Of a stretch of DNA of 64,000 bases, positions 27,216 to 34,922 are shown piece after piece. Made by a program: the position numbers and the translations under genes. Source of the stretch: RGIG5579 sp045655865 (GTDB taxonomy: Bacteria; Bacillota; Clostridia; Oscillospirales; SIG627); assembly GCA_045655865.1 (NCBI GenBank), contig JAZOQB010000047.1, positions 1 to 64,000 on the forward strand, in the 5' to 3' direction. Every line of letters begins with the position of its first letter. Within the stretch, counting starts at the first letter, position 1. Under the pieces are notes generated by a model. That model worked only from the letters and a program-made list of their open reading frames with translations, had not been told where the DNA came from and made no database searches.

Positions 27216-29765
27216 ATGGAAAACAACGATCAGAAAAAACCAAAAGAAGCAAAAGCGCCACAAGGGATTCATCCATCCCATTCCAATGCCAACAAAAGTG
27301 AGAATGGCATTGCTTTAGCAAAAAAAGTCGGAGTGCGCGTGTCAAGTACCCTGGGAAAATATGCAGGAAAAGTTGTCACATACGCTCTGAATATCATTTT
27401 GACCCTGGTTCTCATTGGGATCATCACAGGGTCTGCCATTGCCTGCGCCTTGGTCGTTTACATTAAAAACTACGTAGATCCGGTGTATGATATTGATAAT
27501 CTCAAATATGACTCTGATCTTACCACATTCCTCTATTATGAGCAGAAAAATCCCGACGGGACTTCTCAGTGGGTCGAATGGGAGGACGAGCGGATCCACG
27601 GGCAGGAAAACCGCATGTGGGTCTCCTATGAGGAAATGCCGGAAGATCTGATCAACGCCTTTGTTTCCATTGAAGACAAACGCTTCTTTACCCACAAAGG
27701 AATCGACGTGCGCCGTACCGTGGGCGCGATCCTTGGCTTTATGACCGGAAACGATTCCTACGGTGGATCCACCATTACCCAACAGCTGATCAAAAACGTT
27801 ACCGGTGAGGATGACGTAACCATTCAACGAAAAATCCAGGAGATTCTGCGGGCGCTGAATTTGGAAAGCAAGCGAAGCAAAGAAGAAATCCTGGAAATGT
27901 ACTTAAATACCATCTACCTTCACAAGGGTTGCTACGGCGTTTCCGCCGCAGCCTACGAATACTTTGGAAAAGAAGTTTCGGAATTGACCTTGGTGGAGTG
28001 CGCCGCTCTGGCCTCCATTCCCCAGAACCCGTCAAAATGGAATCCCATATCCCATCCGGATCTCAACGAGGAACGACGCTGGACCGTTTTGGAGGAGATG
28101 TACAAAAACACCGATATAGAAAAGACCTATACTCTGGAGGAGATCCGCGCTGCGCAAGATGCCCAGCTGGTTTTAAGACAGGAATCAGGACAGCAAACGG
28201 TCTCCAAGATCCACTCCTGGTTTGTGGATACGGTGATGGATGACGTCATTGCCGACTTGATGAGTACCTATCACTATGACGAGCAAACTGCCGCCAATCT
28301 TCTTTACAGTGGCGGTCTTAAGATCTATACCACCATTGACCGGAACATTCAGGACAAGCTGGACGCCATCTATAACAACAACGATCTCTTCCCCTCCAAA
28401 GGAACCGGAGTTCAGGTGGAATCTGCCATGACCATCATCGATCAGCGCACCGGAAACATTGTGGCTATCATCGGCGGTCGCGGCGCAAAAGATACCGCCA
28501 GAGGTTTCAACCGTGCCACCATGGCAAAACGTCAGCCCGGTTCTTCCATCAAGCCTCTGAGTGCTTATTCCATCGCCATTGAGCGCGGTCTGATCAATTA
28601 TTCCTCCGTTTTGGATGACACGCCCTTCCGAGCCGAGGAAGACGGAACCCTTTGGCCCAACAACTGGAACAACAAGTTTGACGGTCTTGTCACCGTCTCC
28701 CAAGCGGTACGTGACTCCAAGAACACCATTGCAGTAAAAGTGGTGGACCAGGTGGGAACACGAAACGTCTATGACTTTTTGACCCAAAAATATCGTCTCT
28801 CAACCTTATTGGAATCCGATATTGACTACGCGCCTCTGGCTCTGGGCGGCTTTACCGAAGGCGTTACCACTCGAGATATGTGCGGCGCCTACGCCGCCAT
28901 TGCCAACAACGGAATTTACAATGAACCCAGAACCTATACCAAGGTCACGGATTCTACCGGAAACATTTTATTAGACTCCTCCTCTGCGATCACCGAGGTC
29001 ATCCTCAGCTCGGATACCTGTGCGGTAACCACGAGACTGATGCAAGAAGTAGTCACCGCCGGTACCGGTACTGCCGTATCCCTTCGCAGGCAAGTGGACG
29101 TAGCCGGAAAAACCGGTACGACGCAAAATGACAGAGACCTGTATTTCTGCGGTTTTACGCCTTATTACACCGCCGCTTGCTGGGTTGGCTATGACAATCC
29201 TCAATCCCTCACCGGATTCACCTCCGGACAGCGTAGCGTTGCCGCCGCAACCTATATTTGGGATCAAGTCATGACCTCGATTCACAGCGAGATCATCGCC
29301 GCCGGAAACGTAAAGACATTCTCTCAGGATCTGACAAAAAATCTGATCACCCGGACCTACTGCAAAGATTCCGGTCTTTTGGCCGGTCCCAATTGCAGTG
29401 CTGACCTGAGAGGAAATCGCACTGCCACAGGCTTTTACACTTATTCCAACGTCCCCACAGCTACCTGCGACTGTCACGTTATGGTTTCTTACTGCAACGA
29501 TACGGGTCTGGTAGCAGGGCCGGAATGCACCAACGTCAGAGAGGTGGCTCTTTTGGATGTACAGCGTTCCTTCCCCATCGAAGTCACCATTGCGGACGCT
29601 CAGTACACCTATCGCAAAATGACCGGGGACATTCCCTATGCTAAAAATAATTTCCAGCCCTATTACTGGCATACGTTAGAGAAAGGAACCTATCCCGGCA
29701 CCTCCAGCGTTCCCAAAGCGGCCAACGGTTTCTGTGCCAATCACAACCCAACGCTATGTCAATGA
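27216..29765 (+). CDS. class A penicillin-binding protein (glycosyltransferase/transpeptidase)
   Basis: This bifunctional peptidoglycan synthase polymerises lipid II and cross-links stem peptides outside the membrane. The start at 27216 is set by an AGGAG site, giving 849 residues. A Lys-rich cytoplasmic tail is followed by one transmembrane helix near 55-80. The GT51 domain has its catalytic Glu in SIEDKRFFTHKG near residue 152 and GGSTITQQLIKN near 185. The transpeptidase has the S-x2-K motif in PGSSIKPL (Ser near 443), S-x-N as SKN near 500 and KTGTT near 630. The C-terminal 120 residues are cysteine-rich (about seven Cys), unusual for an exported domain and possibly disulphide-bonded. The stop overlaps tadA. 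Confidence 0.93.
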   Translation: MENNDQKKPKEAKAPQGIHPSHSNANKSENGIALAKKVGVRVSSTLGKYAGKVVTYALNIILTLVLIGIITGSAIACALVVYIKNYVDPVYDIDNLKYDSDLTTFLYYEQKNPDGTSQWVEWEDERIHGQENRMWVSYEEMPEDLINAFVSIEDKRFFTHKGIDVRRTVGAILGFMTGNDSYGGSTITQQLIKNVTGEDDVTIQRKIQEILRALNLESKRSKEEILEMYLNTIYLHKGCYGVSAAAYEYFGKEVSELTLVECAALASIPQNPSKWNPISHPDLNEERRWTVLEEMYKNTDIEKTYTLEEIRAAQDAQLVLRQESGQQTVSKIHSWFVDTVMDDVIADLMSTYHYDEQTAANLLYSGGLKIYTTIDRNIQDKLDAIYNNNDLFPSKGTGVQVESAMTIIDQRTGNIVAIIGGRGAKDTARGFNRATMAKRQPGSSIKPLSAYSIAIERGLINYSSVLDDTPFRAEEDGTLWPNNWNNKFDGLVTVSQAVRDSKNTIAVKVVDQVGTRNVYDFLTQKYRLSTLLESDIDYAPLALGGFTEGVTTRDMCGAYAAIANNGIYNEPRTYTKVTDSTGNILLDSSSAITEVILSSDTCAVTTRLMQEVVTAGTGTAVSLRRQVDVAGKTGTTQNDRDLYFCGFTPYYTAACWVGYDNPQSLTGFTSGQRSVAAATYIWDQVMTSIHSEIIAAGNVKTFSQDLTKNLITRTYCKDSGLLAGPNCSADLRGNRTATGFYTYSNVPTATCDCHVMVSYCNDTGLVAGPECTNVREVALLDVQRSFPIEVTIADAQYTYRKMTGDIPYAKNNFQPYYWHTLEKGTYPGTSSVPKAANGFCANHNPTLCQ

Positions 29766-30214
29766 CACAAGAAGAAAAATTCATGCGCGCCGCTCTTCGG
29801 GAAGCTCAAAAAGCGGCGGAAGAGGGCGAGGTGCCCATTGGCTGTGTCATTGTTAAAGACGGCAAGATCATCGCTCGGGGGCGAAACGCCCGGGAAAAGA
29901 AGAAAAACGCTTTGCTCCATGCGGAAATCTGCGCCATTGATCGAGCTTGCAAGCGGCTTTCCGGCTGGAGACTCTGGCAATGCGAAATGTACGTGACTCT
30001 GGAACCCTGTCCAATGTGCGGCGGCGCCATCATCAATTCCAGACTAAAAAGTGTCTACATTGGGGCCAAAGACCCCAAAGCCGGAGCAATGGGAAGTGTG
30101 CTGAATCTTTTGGATCACCCCTTCAACCACAAGCCCGAAATTCATTATGGTCTTCTTGAAGAAGAGTCAAAACGCCTTTTGAAGGACTTTTTCACTCGAC
30201 TTCGTGAAAGATAA
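29756..30214 (+). CDS. tadA: tRNA adenosine(34) deaminase
   Basis: Converts A34 of tRNA-Arg(ACG) to inosine. The 152-residue zinc deaminase has the HAE motif (LLHAEICAI near residue 54, His as Zn ligand and Glu as proton shuttle) and PCPMCGGAI near 84. The ATG at 29756 overlaps the end of the PBP gene by ten bases. An in-frame ATG two codons later forms an ATGA overlap with its stop and is an equally likely start. Free cytosine or guanine deaminase is unlikely, given its close match in length and motif to TadA. Confidence 0.93.
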   Translation: MSMTQEEKFMRAALREAQKAAEEGEVPIGCVIVKDGKIIARGRNAREKKKNALLHAEICAIDRACKRLSGWRLWQCEMYVTLEPCPMCGGAIINSRLKSVYIGAKDPKAGAMGSVLNLLDHPFNHKPEIHYGLLEEESKRLLKDFFTRLRER

Positions 30215-30220
30215 ATTAAA

Positions 30221-30320
30221 ACAGAGTAGGATCTCAAGCGTGAAGTGCCTCTAAAACGGGGAGTTGTTTAGAGGACGAAAAGGCGAAGCCTTGCGGTTTG
30301 GGGTCCGCATCCCGCTGCCG
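30221..30320 (+). ncRNA. tetrahydrofolate (THF) riboswitch
   Basis: The 170-base leader of folT contains the conserved THF aptamer elements. AGAGTAG begins it, followed by GCGTGAAGTGCC, the loop GGGGAG and the closing GCATCCCGCT. Pairings I can trace: 30230-30237 with 30298-30305 (8 bp with wobbles), CCTCTA 30248-30253 with TAGAGG 30269-30274, GGC 30282-30284 with GCC 30288-30290, and a loop-to-3'-strand pseudoknot of GGGA 30259-30262 with TCCC 30310-30313. This is the folT motif that binds reduced folates and turns the gene down. Confidence 0.88.
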
Positions 30321-30334
30321 AAGAAGGAAAAAGG

Positions 30335-30388
30335 CCTCCTTTTCCGGTATTCCCTTCTGGGAAAATCAGCGGAAAAGGAGGTATTTTT
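30335..30388 (+). promoter_or_regulatory. riboswitch expression platform: stem that holds the folT ribosome binding site
   Basis: CCTCCTTTTCCG (30335-30346) is perfectly complementary to CGGAAAAGGAGG (30370-30381), with an inner TTCCC/GGGAA stem. The 3' arm is the folT Shine-Dalgarno (AAAAGGAGG), and TATTTTT follows directly before the ATG at 30389. The stem can therefore mask the ribosome binding site and might also act as an intrinsic terminator. Confidence 0.8.
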
Positions 30389-31132
30389 ATGCAAAACAAG
30401 CAAAGGCCCATGATCACTTTTTCCATTTTTTCCAAAGAGTATTGGAAAGAAGCCGCCAAAGAACTGACCAGAACCGACACGCTGATTTTCGCAGCATTAA
30501 TGATCGCGCTAAGAGTTGTGGTAAAGTTGTTCCGTGTTCCGGTAATCAACGGTGTCACCTTTACTTTTGACGCCTACGTCAATTCCCTCGGATCGCTGGT
30601 TTACGGTCCTGTTGTGGGGCTTCTAGCCGGCGCTGTGAGCGATACCATAGGTTGTATCATAGCCCCCAACGGCGTTTACTTCTTTCCTTTCATGTTCGTA
30701 GAAATGGCAAGCAGTTTCCTCTTTGGCCTTTTTTTCTGGCGTCGCAAACTCTCCGTTCCTAAAGCACTAGCTGCAAAATTTTCAGTCAATTTGATCTGTA
30801 ATATTATCATGACCTCTGCCTTTATGAAGTGGGAATACTATCTTCTCGGAGATGCCAAGTTTTACACCTACAACCTTATCAACGCCACTCGTATCGTGAA
30901 AAATCTGGTGCTATTTCCGCTGGAAGCCACTCTGATCGTTTTAATCCTCACTGCCCTACTACCTGCTCTGAAAGTTGCTCAGGTAGTCCCGAAAGATCAG
31001 GAAGCATTAAAATTAAGAAAAGCAGACATCATTTTGATTGCTCTCCTCTTACTGCTTTCCGTGGCGCTGATCCTTTTCTATATGTTCTTTTTAAAGGACT
31101 GGGTCTCCGCGCATAATATTAAGTTGCTGTAA
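30389..31132 (+). CDS. folT: folate ECF transporter S component FolT
   Basis: The substrate-capture subunit of a folate importer, working with the shared EcfA1A2T module encoded at 13.5-16.1 kb. The 247-residue protein has a soluble N-terminus, then about six membrane helices beginning near residue 30 (TLIFAALMIALRVVVK). The family segment with VNGVTFTFDAYVN near 55 and GPVVGLLAGAVSDTIG near 75 matches folate S components, and the helix-1 small-residue pattern suits EcfT contact. A predicted extra helix lies at the C-terminus (residues 213-235). The riboswitch upstream independently supports folate as substrate. Confidence 0.93.
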   Translation: MQNKQRPMITFSIFSKEYWKEAAKELTRTDTLIFAALMIALRVVVKLFRVPVINGVTFTFDAYVNSLGSLVYGPVVGLLAGAVSDTIGCIIAPNGVYFFPFMFVEMASSFLFGLFFWRRKLSVPKALAAKFSVNLICNIIMTSAFMKWEYYLLGDAKFYTYNLINATRIVKNLVLFPLEATLIVLILTALLPALKVAQVVPKDQEALKLRKADIILIALLLLLSVALILFYMFFLKDWVSAHNIKLL

Positions 31133-31134
31133 AA

Positions 31135-31168
31135 GAAAAACGCCTTCCTTGCAGGAAGGCGTTTTTTA
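31135..31168. terminator. bidirectional terminator after folT
   Basis: A perfect 10-bp stem CGCCTTCCTT-type with a short loop, flanked by five or more A on the left and seven T on the right. It can also stop the opposing minus-strand operon that ends at 31178. Confidence 0.88.
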
Positions 31169-31177
31169 TCTATGTTG

Positions 31178-31585
31178 TTATCTCTTGAATTCTTTGACAA
31201 ATTCCTTGCCGCATTTCCGGCAACGAATTCGAAACTTGCCTATCTTTCGAGGCATTCGAAGGGGAGCTGAGCAATGGGGACAGCGGAAAAAGCGAGTTGT
31301 CTTGCGGTTTCGAAACCGATTGACAGCATAGCGACACTGTGTACAAAAGCGGTACCAATCGTTTGCCTCTTTTCTTCGCTTGACGATATTTTTTGAGAAC
31401 ATTCGAAAGAAGATCGCAAAGCAAAGAAAAAGCTCCAAAAGATATAAGACCAGACTGTGAAACACCAGATTCAGCGCCGCCAGAACCAGCCAACATACGG
31501 TAAGAAATTGATTGAGAGAATCGGTGCCGTAGCGTCCGATCATAAAGCGAGAAAAGCCTTCTCGCATGCGAAAAAGAAATCTCAT
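31178..31585 (-). CDS. membrane protein with C-terminal zinc ribbon
   Basis: The start at 31585 (MRFLFRMREGFSRFM) follows a strong AGGAGGAG, giving 135 residues. An amphipathic N-terminus with the GRYGTDSLNQFL motif leads to hydrophobic segments at about 30-65. A basic linker follows and then a C-terminal zinc ribbon with two CxxC knuckles (CPHC near 105 and CRKC near 124). Similar small proteins are widespread in Clostridia without an assigned function. The ATG overlaps the stop of the metallopeptidase (ATGA), so the two are translationally coupled. Confidence 0.8.
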   Translation of the reverse strand: MRFLFRMREGFSRFMIGRYGTDSLNQFLTVCWLVLAALNLVFHSLVLYLLELFLCFAIFFRMFSKNIVKRRKEANDWYRFCTQCRYAVNRFRNRKTTRFFRCPHCSAPLRMPRKIGKFRIRCRKCGKEFVKEFKR

Positions 31586-32310
31586 CTTCTCCTCCTGGAT
31601 CCGGTCACCATAGCCAAAAGCCGCAAAAATTGCACGAGAGATACGGCCAGGGATGCCACGTAAGTTAAAGCAGCGGCATTCAAAGTTTTTCGTGCTCCCA
31701 CCAATTCCTCCCGGCTCAAGATGTCCCCCTCTTCCAAAGCCGTGATGGCACGGTGGGAAGCATTGTATTCCGTAGGCAGGGTCACAAGCTGAAAAATTAC
31801 GCAAAGGCTATAACAGAAAACACCGATCAGGGCCAATTCATACCCAAAAGGATACTCCACGTAAAGACCCAGAAGCAGTCCGATCAGAATCAGGGGCATA
31901 GAAAGACGGGAACCGATATTCGTCACAGGAACGATGGCCGAACGGATGCGAATGGGAAGGTATCCCTTCGCATGCTGAACTGCGTGCCCTGCCTCGTGAG
32001 CGGCAACGCCGATGGCGGCAGTGGAAGCGGAATCGTATACCGCTTCGGATAGATAGATGGTATTGTCACGGGGATCAAAATGATCCGTTAGATTTCCTGC
32101 CGTTCGGGTAACCGACACCCCCTCCACACCGTTTGCATCAAGCACCTTTTTTGCTGCCTGAGCGGCAGTGATTCCTCGGCGGGAAAACTGGGAAGAATAG
32201 CGCTTGAAGGTGCTGTTCACGTTGGCGCTGGCGATCATGGAACCGATGGCCGCAATCAGCACTAAGGGATATCCGAACACTTCAAAAATGCCCAGCAATT
32301 GATTCCACAT
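31582..32310 (-). CDS. zinc metallopeptidase, YugP family
   Basis: A 242-residue integral membrane protease. The HEAGH zinc-binding motif occurs in GVAAHEAGHAVQHAKG near residue 105, preceded by a helix at 10-30 and followed by three or four membrane helices (130-235). The third ligand and the substrate are not known. Homologues (Bacillus YugP) are common but unstudied. It sits between yhbY and the zinc-ribbon protein gene in a three-gene operon. Confidence 0.87.
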   Translation of the reverse strand: MWNQLLGIFEVFGYPLVLIAAIGSMIASANVNSTFKRYSSQFSRRGITAAQAAKKVLDANGVEGVSVTRTAGNLTDHFDPRDNTIYLSEAVYDSASTAAIGVAAHEAGHAVQHAKGYLPIRIRSAIVPVTNIGSRLSMPLILIGLLLGLYVEYPFGYELALIGVFCYSLCVIFQLVTLPTEYNASHRAITALEEGDILSREELVGARKTLNAAALTYVASLAVSLVQFLRLLAMVTGSRRRR

Positions 32311-32345
32311 AATCTTTCCTCTCTCTATTTTTCTTGCGTGCCAAC

Positions 32346-32642
32346 TTATTTTGGCAACTGAATTTTCGGGTCTTTTTTGCTCTTCTTATAAAGGACAAAT
32401 TTTCTGCCGATCACTTGCACCCCTTCACAGCCGAGAAGTTGGCACACTTGTCTGGAAACCTCCTTGGGATCCAGATCGGCATTTTCCAAAACACTTACCT
32501 TGACCAGTTCGTTTTTCTCAAGTCCTTCCCGAATTTGAGTCAAAAAGGCGTCGTCCTCAAAACCTGCCTTTCCTACTTGATATTTGGCGGGAAGCGCGTT
32601 GGAAAGTGAACGAAGATAAGCTCTTTGCTTGCCTGTAATCAT
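32346..32642 (-). CDS. yhbY: YhbY family RNA-binding protein
   Basis: A 98-residue CRS1/YhbY (CRM) domain protein that associates with pre-50S ribosomal particles. The start at 32642 (MITGKQRAYLRS) follows a GGAG site. The GKAGFEDD segment replaces the usual GxxG loop neighbourhood near residue 24, and VIGRKFVLYK near 80 closes the domain. It is the first gene of the yhbY-metallopeptidase-zinc ribbon operon, transcribed from a strong promoter divergent to the potassium transporter. Confidence 0.9.
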   Translation of the reverse strand: MITGKQRAYLRSLSNALPAKYQVGKAGFEDDAFLTQIREGLEKNELVKVSVLENADLDPKEVSRQVCQLLGCEGVQVIGRKFVLYKKSKKDPKIQLPK

Positions 32643-32674
32643 AGTATTTCTCCTACGAGTAAAATAAGTACTCC

Positions 32675-32703
32675 ATTTTATCATTTTCTCTTTTCCTTGT
32701 CAA
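32675..32703 (-). promoter_or_regulatory. sigma-A promoter of yhbY operon
   Basis: On the minus strand TTGACA (32703-32698) and TAAAAT (32680-32675) are 17 bp apart. It stands back to back with the ktrB promoter, the two -35 boxes being eight bases apart. Confidence 0.8.
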
Positions 32704-32711
32704 CCAACGTC

Positions 32712-32740
32712 TTTACAAATCCGGAAAAAAGTGGTATACT
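32712..32740 (+). promoter_or_regulatory. sigma-A promoter of ktrB-ktrA
   Basis: TTTACA (32712-32717) and TATACT (32735-32740) are separated by 17 bp. Confidence 0.75.
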
Positions 32741-32785
32741 GAAAATTGATCTAATCGCAAGATCCATTTGTAAATTTAGGATACT

Positions 32786-32803
32786 ATGACTGAAAACGGA
32801 TGA
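32786..32803 (+). other. five-codon upstream ORF overlapping the ktrB start
   Basis: ATG ACT GAA AAC GGA TGA encodes MTENG. Its TGA overlaps the ktrB ATG at 32800 as ATGA. The only Shine-Dalgarno-like AGGA is four bases before this mini-ORF and too far from the ktrB start, so ktrB may be translated by re-initiation. Confidence 0.4.
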
Positions 32804-34149
32804 GAAAAATGAAAAGATTTTTTAAAAATTTTTCCCATGTGCAGATCATCGCCACTGGATTTCTTGTCCTGATCCTACTGGGAACTTTGGCTTTGATGCT
32901 CCCCTTTTCCACACAAGGAGAAGAAAATGTCTCTTTTTTAGACGCTCTCTTTACCGCTACCAGCGCTTCTTGCGTCACGGGGCTTGTAACCTTAGATACC
33001 GGAACGGTCTGGTCCGGGTTCGGCCAAGGCGTCATCCTCTTTTTGATCCAGATCGGCGGGCTTGGATTTATGACCATTGCCACTTTTTTCTTCATTCTCT
33101 TCCGAAAGCGCATGGGTCTGCGCCAGCGGGAGGTGATGAGTGAGAGCATCAACGCTTCCAGCATCGGCGGAATCCGTCGTCTGGCAAAGCACATCGTCGG
33201 GGGAACTCTTCTTTTTGAAGGCATAGGAGCCATCATTTTATCTCTGCGCTTTGCCCTAAGATACGGTTTTTCACCCGGAAAGGCGATCTGGTTTGGTGTA
33301 TTTCACTCCATTTCCGCCTTTTGCAACGCCGGTTTCGATCTAAACGGAGGATTTTCCTCTTTCTCCGGTTATTCCGGTGACTGGATAATCTGCATGACCT
33401 TGATGATTCTGGTCGTTGTGGGCGGCCTTGGCTTTTTCGTGTGGGAGGATATCAAAAATCACAGGCTTCTCTTTCGTCGCTATCATCTGCATACAAAAAT
33501 CGTTCTCACAGCAACTTTCCTTTTAATCTTCTTGCCCGCCCTGCTGTTTTTTATTCTGGAAGCGGATGCTTCCCACCGCGGAATGGACACAGCAAGCGCT
33601 CTGCTTGCCAGTCTCTTTGACGCCGTCTCACCCAGGACTGCGGGAATGAATATCACCGACACCGCCTCCCTATCTCCCGGCGGCTTTCTCTTAACGATCC
33701 TTTTGATGTTCATCGGCGGAAGCCCCAGCTCTACAGCAGGCGGAATTAAGACCACCACTTTGGCAATTTTGATCTTGTTTTCGATCGCCACCATTCGCAA
33801 ATCCCGTTTTACAGGGGCCTTTGGAAAACGTTTTCGTGAAGACAACATCTACAAAGCGGTGAGCGTTTTCTTTGTCAATCTTTCCATGGCACTTTTGGGT
33901 GTTTTCGTCATTGCGGCCATGCAACCGTCCCTTGGATTTGTGAACATTTCCTTCGAAGTGTTTTCCGCCATTGGGACCGTGGGCATGAGTACCGGCATTA
34001 CCCGGGATCTGGAATGTGCCTCACGGCTTGTCATCATTCTCTTGATGTTTTGCGGTCGGGTAGGAAGCATTTCTTTCGGCGCGGCGCTCATGGAAAAGAA
34101 AGCACCGCCACCTGTCATGGCACCCTATGAAGACATCACCGTCGGGTGA
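32800..34149 (+). CDS. ktrB: potassium uptake channel subunit KtrB/TrkH family
   Basis: A 449-residue membrane protein of the SKT superfamily that conducts K+ (with Na+ in Ktr systems). Four pore-loop selectivity segments are visible: ATSASCVTGL near residue 52, SISAFCNAGF near 172, DAVSPRTAGMN near 278 and SAIGTVGMSTGI near 392. The gating-loop region lies around IGGSPSSTAGGIKTT near 310. The length fits KtrB better than the longer TrkH. The start is either 32800 or an in-frame ATG three codons on. The regulatory partner KtrA follows after 19 bases. Confidence 0.92.
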   Translation: MRKMKRFFKNFSHVQIIATGFLVLILLGTLALMLPFSTQGEENVSFLDALFTATSASCVTGLVTLDTGTVWSGFGQGVILFLIQIGGLGFMTIATFFFILFRKRMGLRQREVMSESINASSIGGIRRLAKHIVGGTLLFEGIGAIILSLRFALRYGFSPGKAIWFGVFHSISAFCNAGFDLNGGFSSFSGYSGDWIICMTLMILVVVGGLGFFVWEDIKNHRLLFRRYHLHTKIVLTATFLLIFLPALLFFILEADASHRGMDTASALLASLFDAVSPRTAGMNITDTASLSPGGFLLTILLMFIGGSPSSTAGGIKTTTLAILILFSIATIRKSRFTGAFGKRFREDNIYKAVSVFFVNLSMALLGVFVIAAMQPSLGFVNISFEVFSAIGTVGMSTGITRDLECASRLVIILLMFCGRVGSISFGAALMEKKAPPPVMAPYEDITVG

Positions 34150-34168
34150 TGACGTAAGGAGAAAAAAT

Positions 34169-34813
34169 ATGAAAACATTTTTGGTCATCGGTGTTGGATC
34201 ATACGGTTATCACTTGATCCGTTCACTCTCGGAACAACGCTGTGAAATTTTGGTAGTCGATCGCGATGAAAAACGTCTGGAATCGGTTTTACCTTGGGCC
34301 ACAAGTGCTAAAATTGCGGACTGCACCAATGCCGAGGTTCTGGCCTCTTTTGACGTTGACAGTTTTGACGCTTGTTTTGTCTGCGTGGATTCGGATTTTG
34401 TGGCGGCTCTTCAGATCACATGTCTTTTAAAGGATCTGGGCGCAAAAATGATCTACAGTTGTGCCGATCAGGATCTGCAAGCAAGACTTCTCTCCAGAAA
34501 CGGTGCAGACGCCATCATTTATCCGGAGAAGGATATGGCTCGCCGTATGGCTTTGAACGTGAGCTGTGAAAATATTTTCGATTCCTTTGAATTGGCTGAA
34601 GATTTCTATGTTTTTGAGATCGCAGTACGCAAAGAATGGATCGGAAAGACTCTGCGGGAATTGAACTTCCGCGCTCACTTCTCTCTTAACGTTCTGGCAA
34701 TCAAAGAGGATGAAAAGGTCTTCCCCATCAATTCACCCGATTACATTTTCCGGGAAAACACTCACATTCTGGTGATGGGAAAACGGGAGGACATATACAA
34801 AGTCATCAATTAA
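34169..34813 (+). CDS. ktrA: potassium uptake regulatory subunit KtrA/TrkA
   Basis: A 214-residue cytosolic RCK protein that forms the ring gating KtrB. The start at 34169 (MKTFLVIGVGSYG) has an AAGGAG site; an upstream in-frame codon lies within ktrB. RCK_N has the nucleotide motif GVGSYGYHL near residue 7 and an acidic end of strand 2 (VVDRDEKR). RCK_C spans about 135-214. In Firmicutes the RCK_C of KtrA is a common c-di-AMP target, which is relevant because DarA, another c-di-AMP protein, is encoded 4 kb away. Confidence 0.92.
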   Translation: MKTFLVIGVGSYGYHLIRSLSEQRCEILVVDRDEKRLESVLPWATSAKIADCTNAEVLASFDVDSFDACFVCVDSDFVAALQITCLLKDLGAKMIYSCADQDLQARLLSRNGADAIIYPEKDMARRMALNVSCENIFDSFELAEDFYVFEIAVRKEWIGKTLRELNFRAHFSLNVLAIKEDEKVFPINSPDYIFRENTHILVMGKREDIYKVIN

Positions 34814-34847
34814 AGAATAAATGGCAAAAAAATCTATAAAAATTATT

Positions 34848-34882
34848 CATAACAGGTTAAAATAAACCTGTTATGATTTTTC
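34848..34882 (+). terminator. terminator-like inverted repeat after ktrA
   Basis: CATAACAGGTT (34848-34858) pairs with AACCTGTTATG (34865-34875), an 11-bp perfect stem with a six-base loop and ATTTTT after it. It could terminate ktrBA or, less likely, be an operator for the ABC gene starting at 34923. Confidence 0.6.
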
Positions 34883-34922
34883 TGGGATAAAATTTTAATT
34901 TTTGCAGAGGAGGGAATATCAA

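Noticed and set aside
29700..30390. A T-box or other class of riboswitch upstream of folT
   Set aside because: No T-box sequence or specifier arrangement is present, while THF-motif elements and the pseudoknot fit in order and the downstream gene is a folate transporter.
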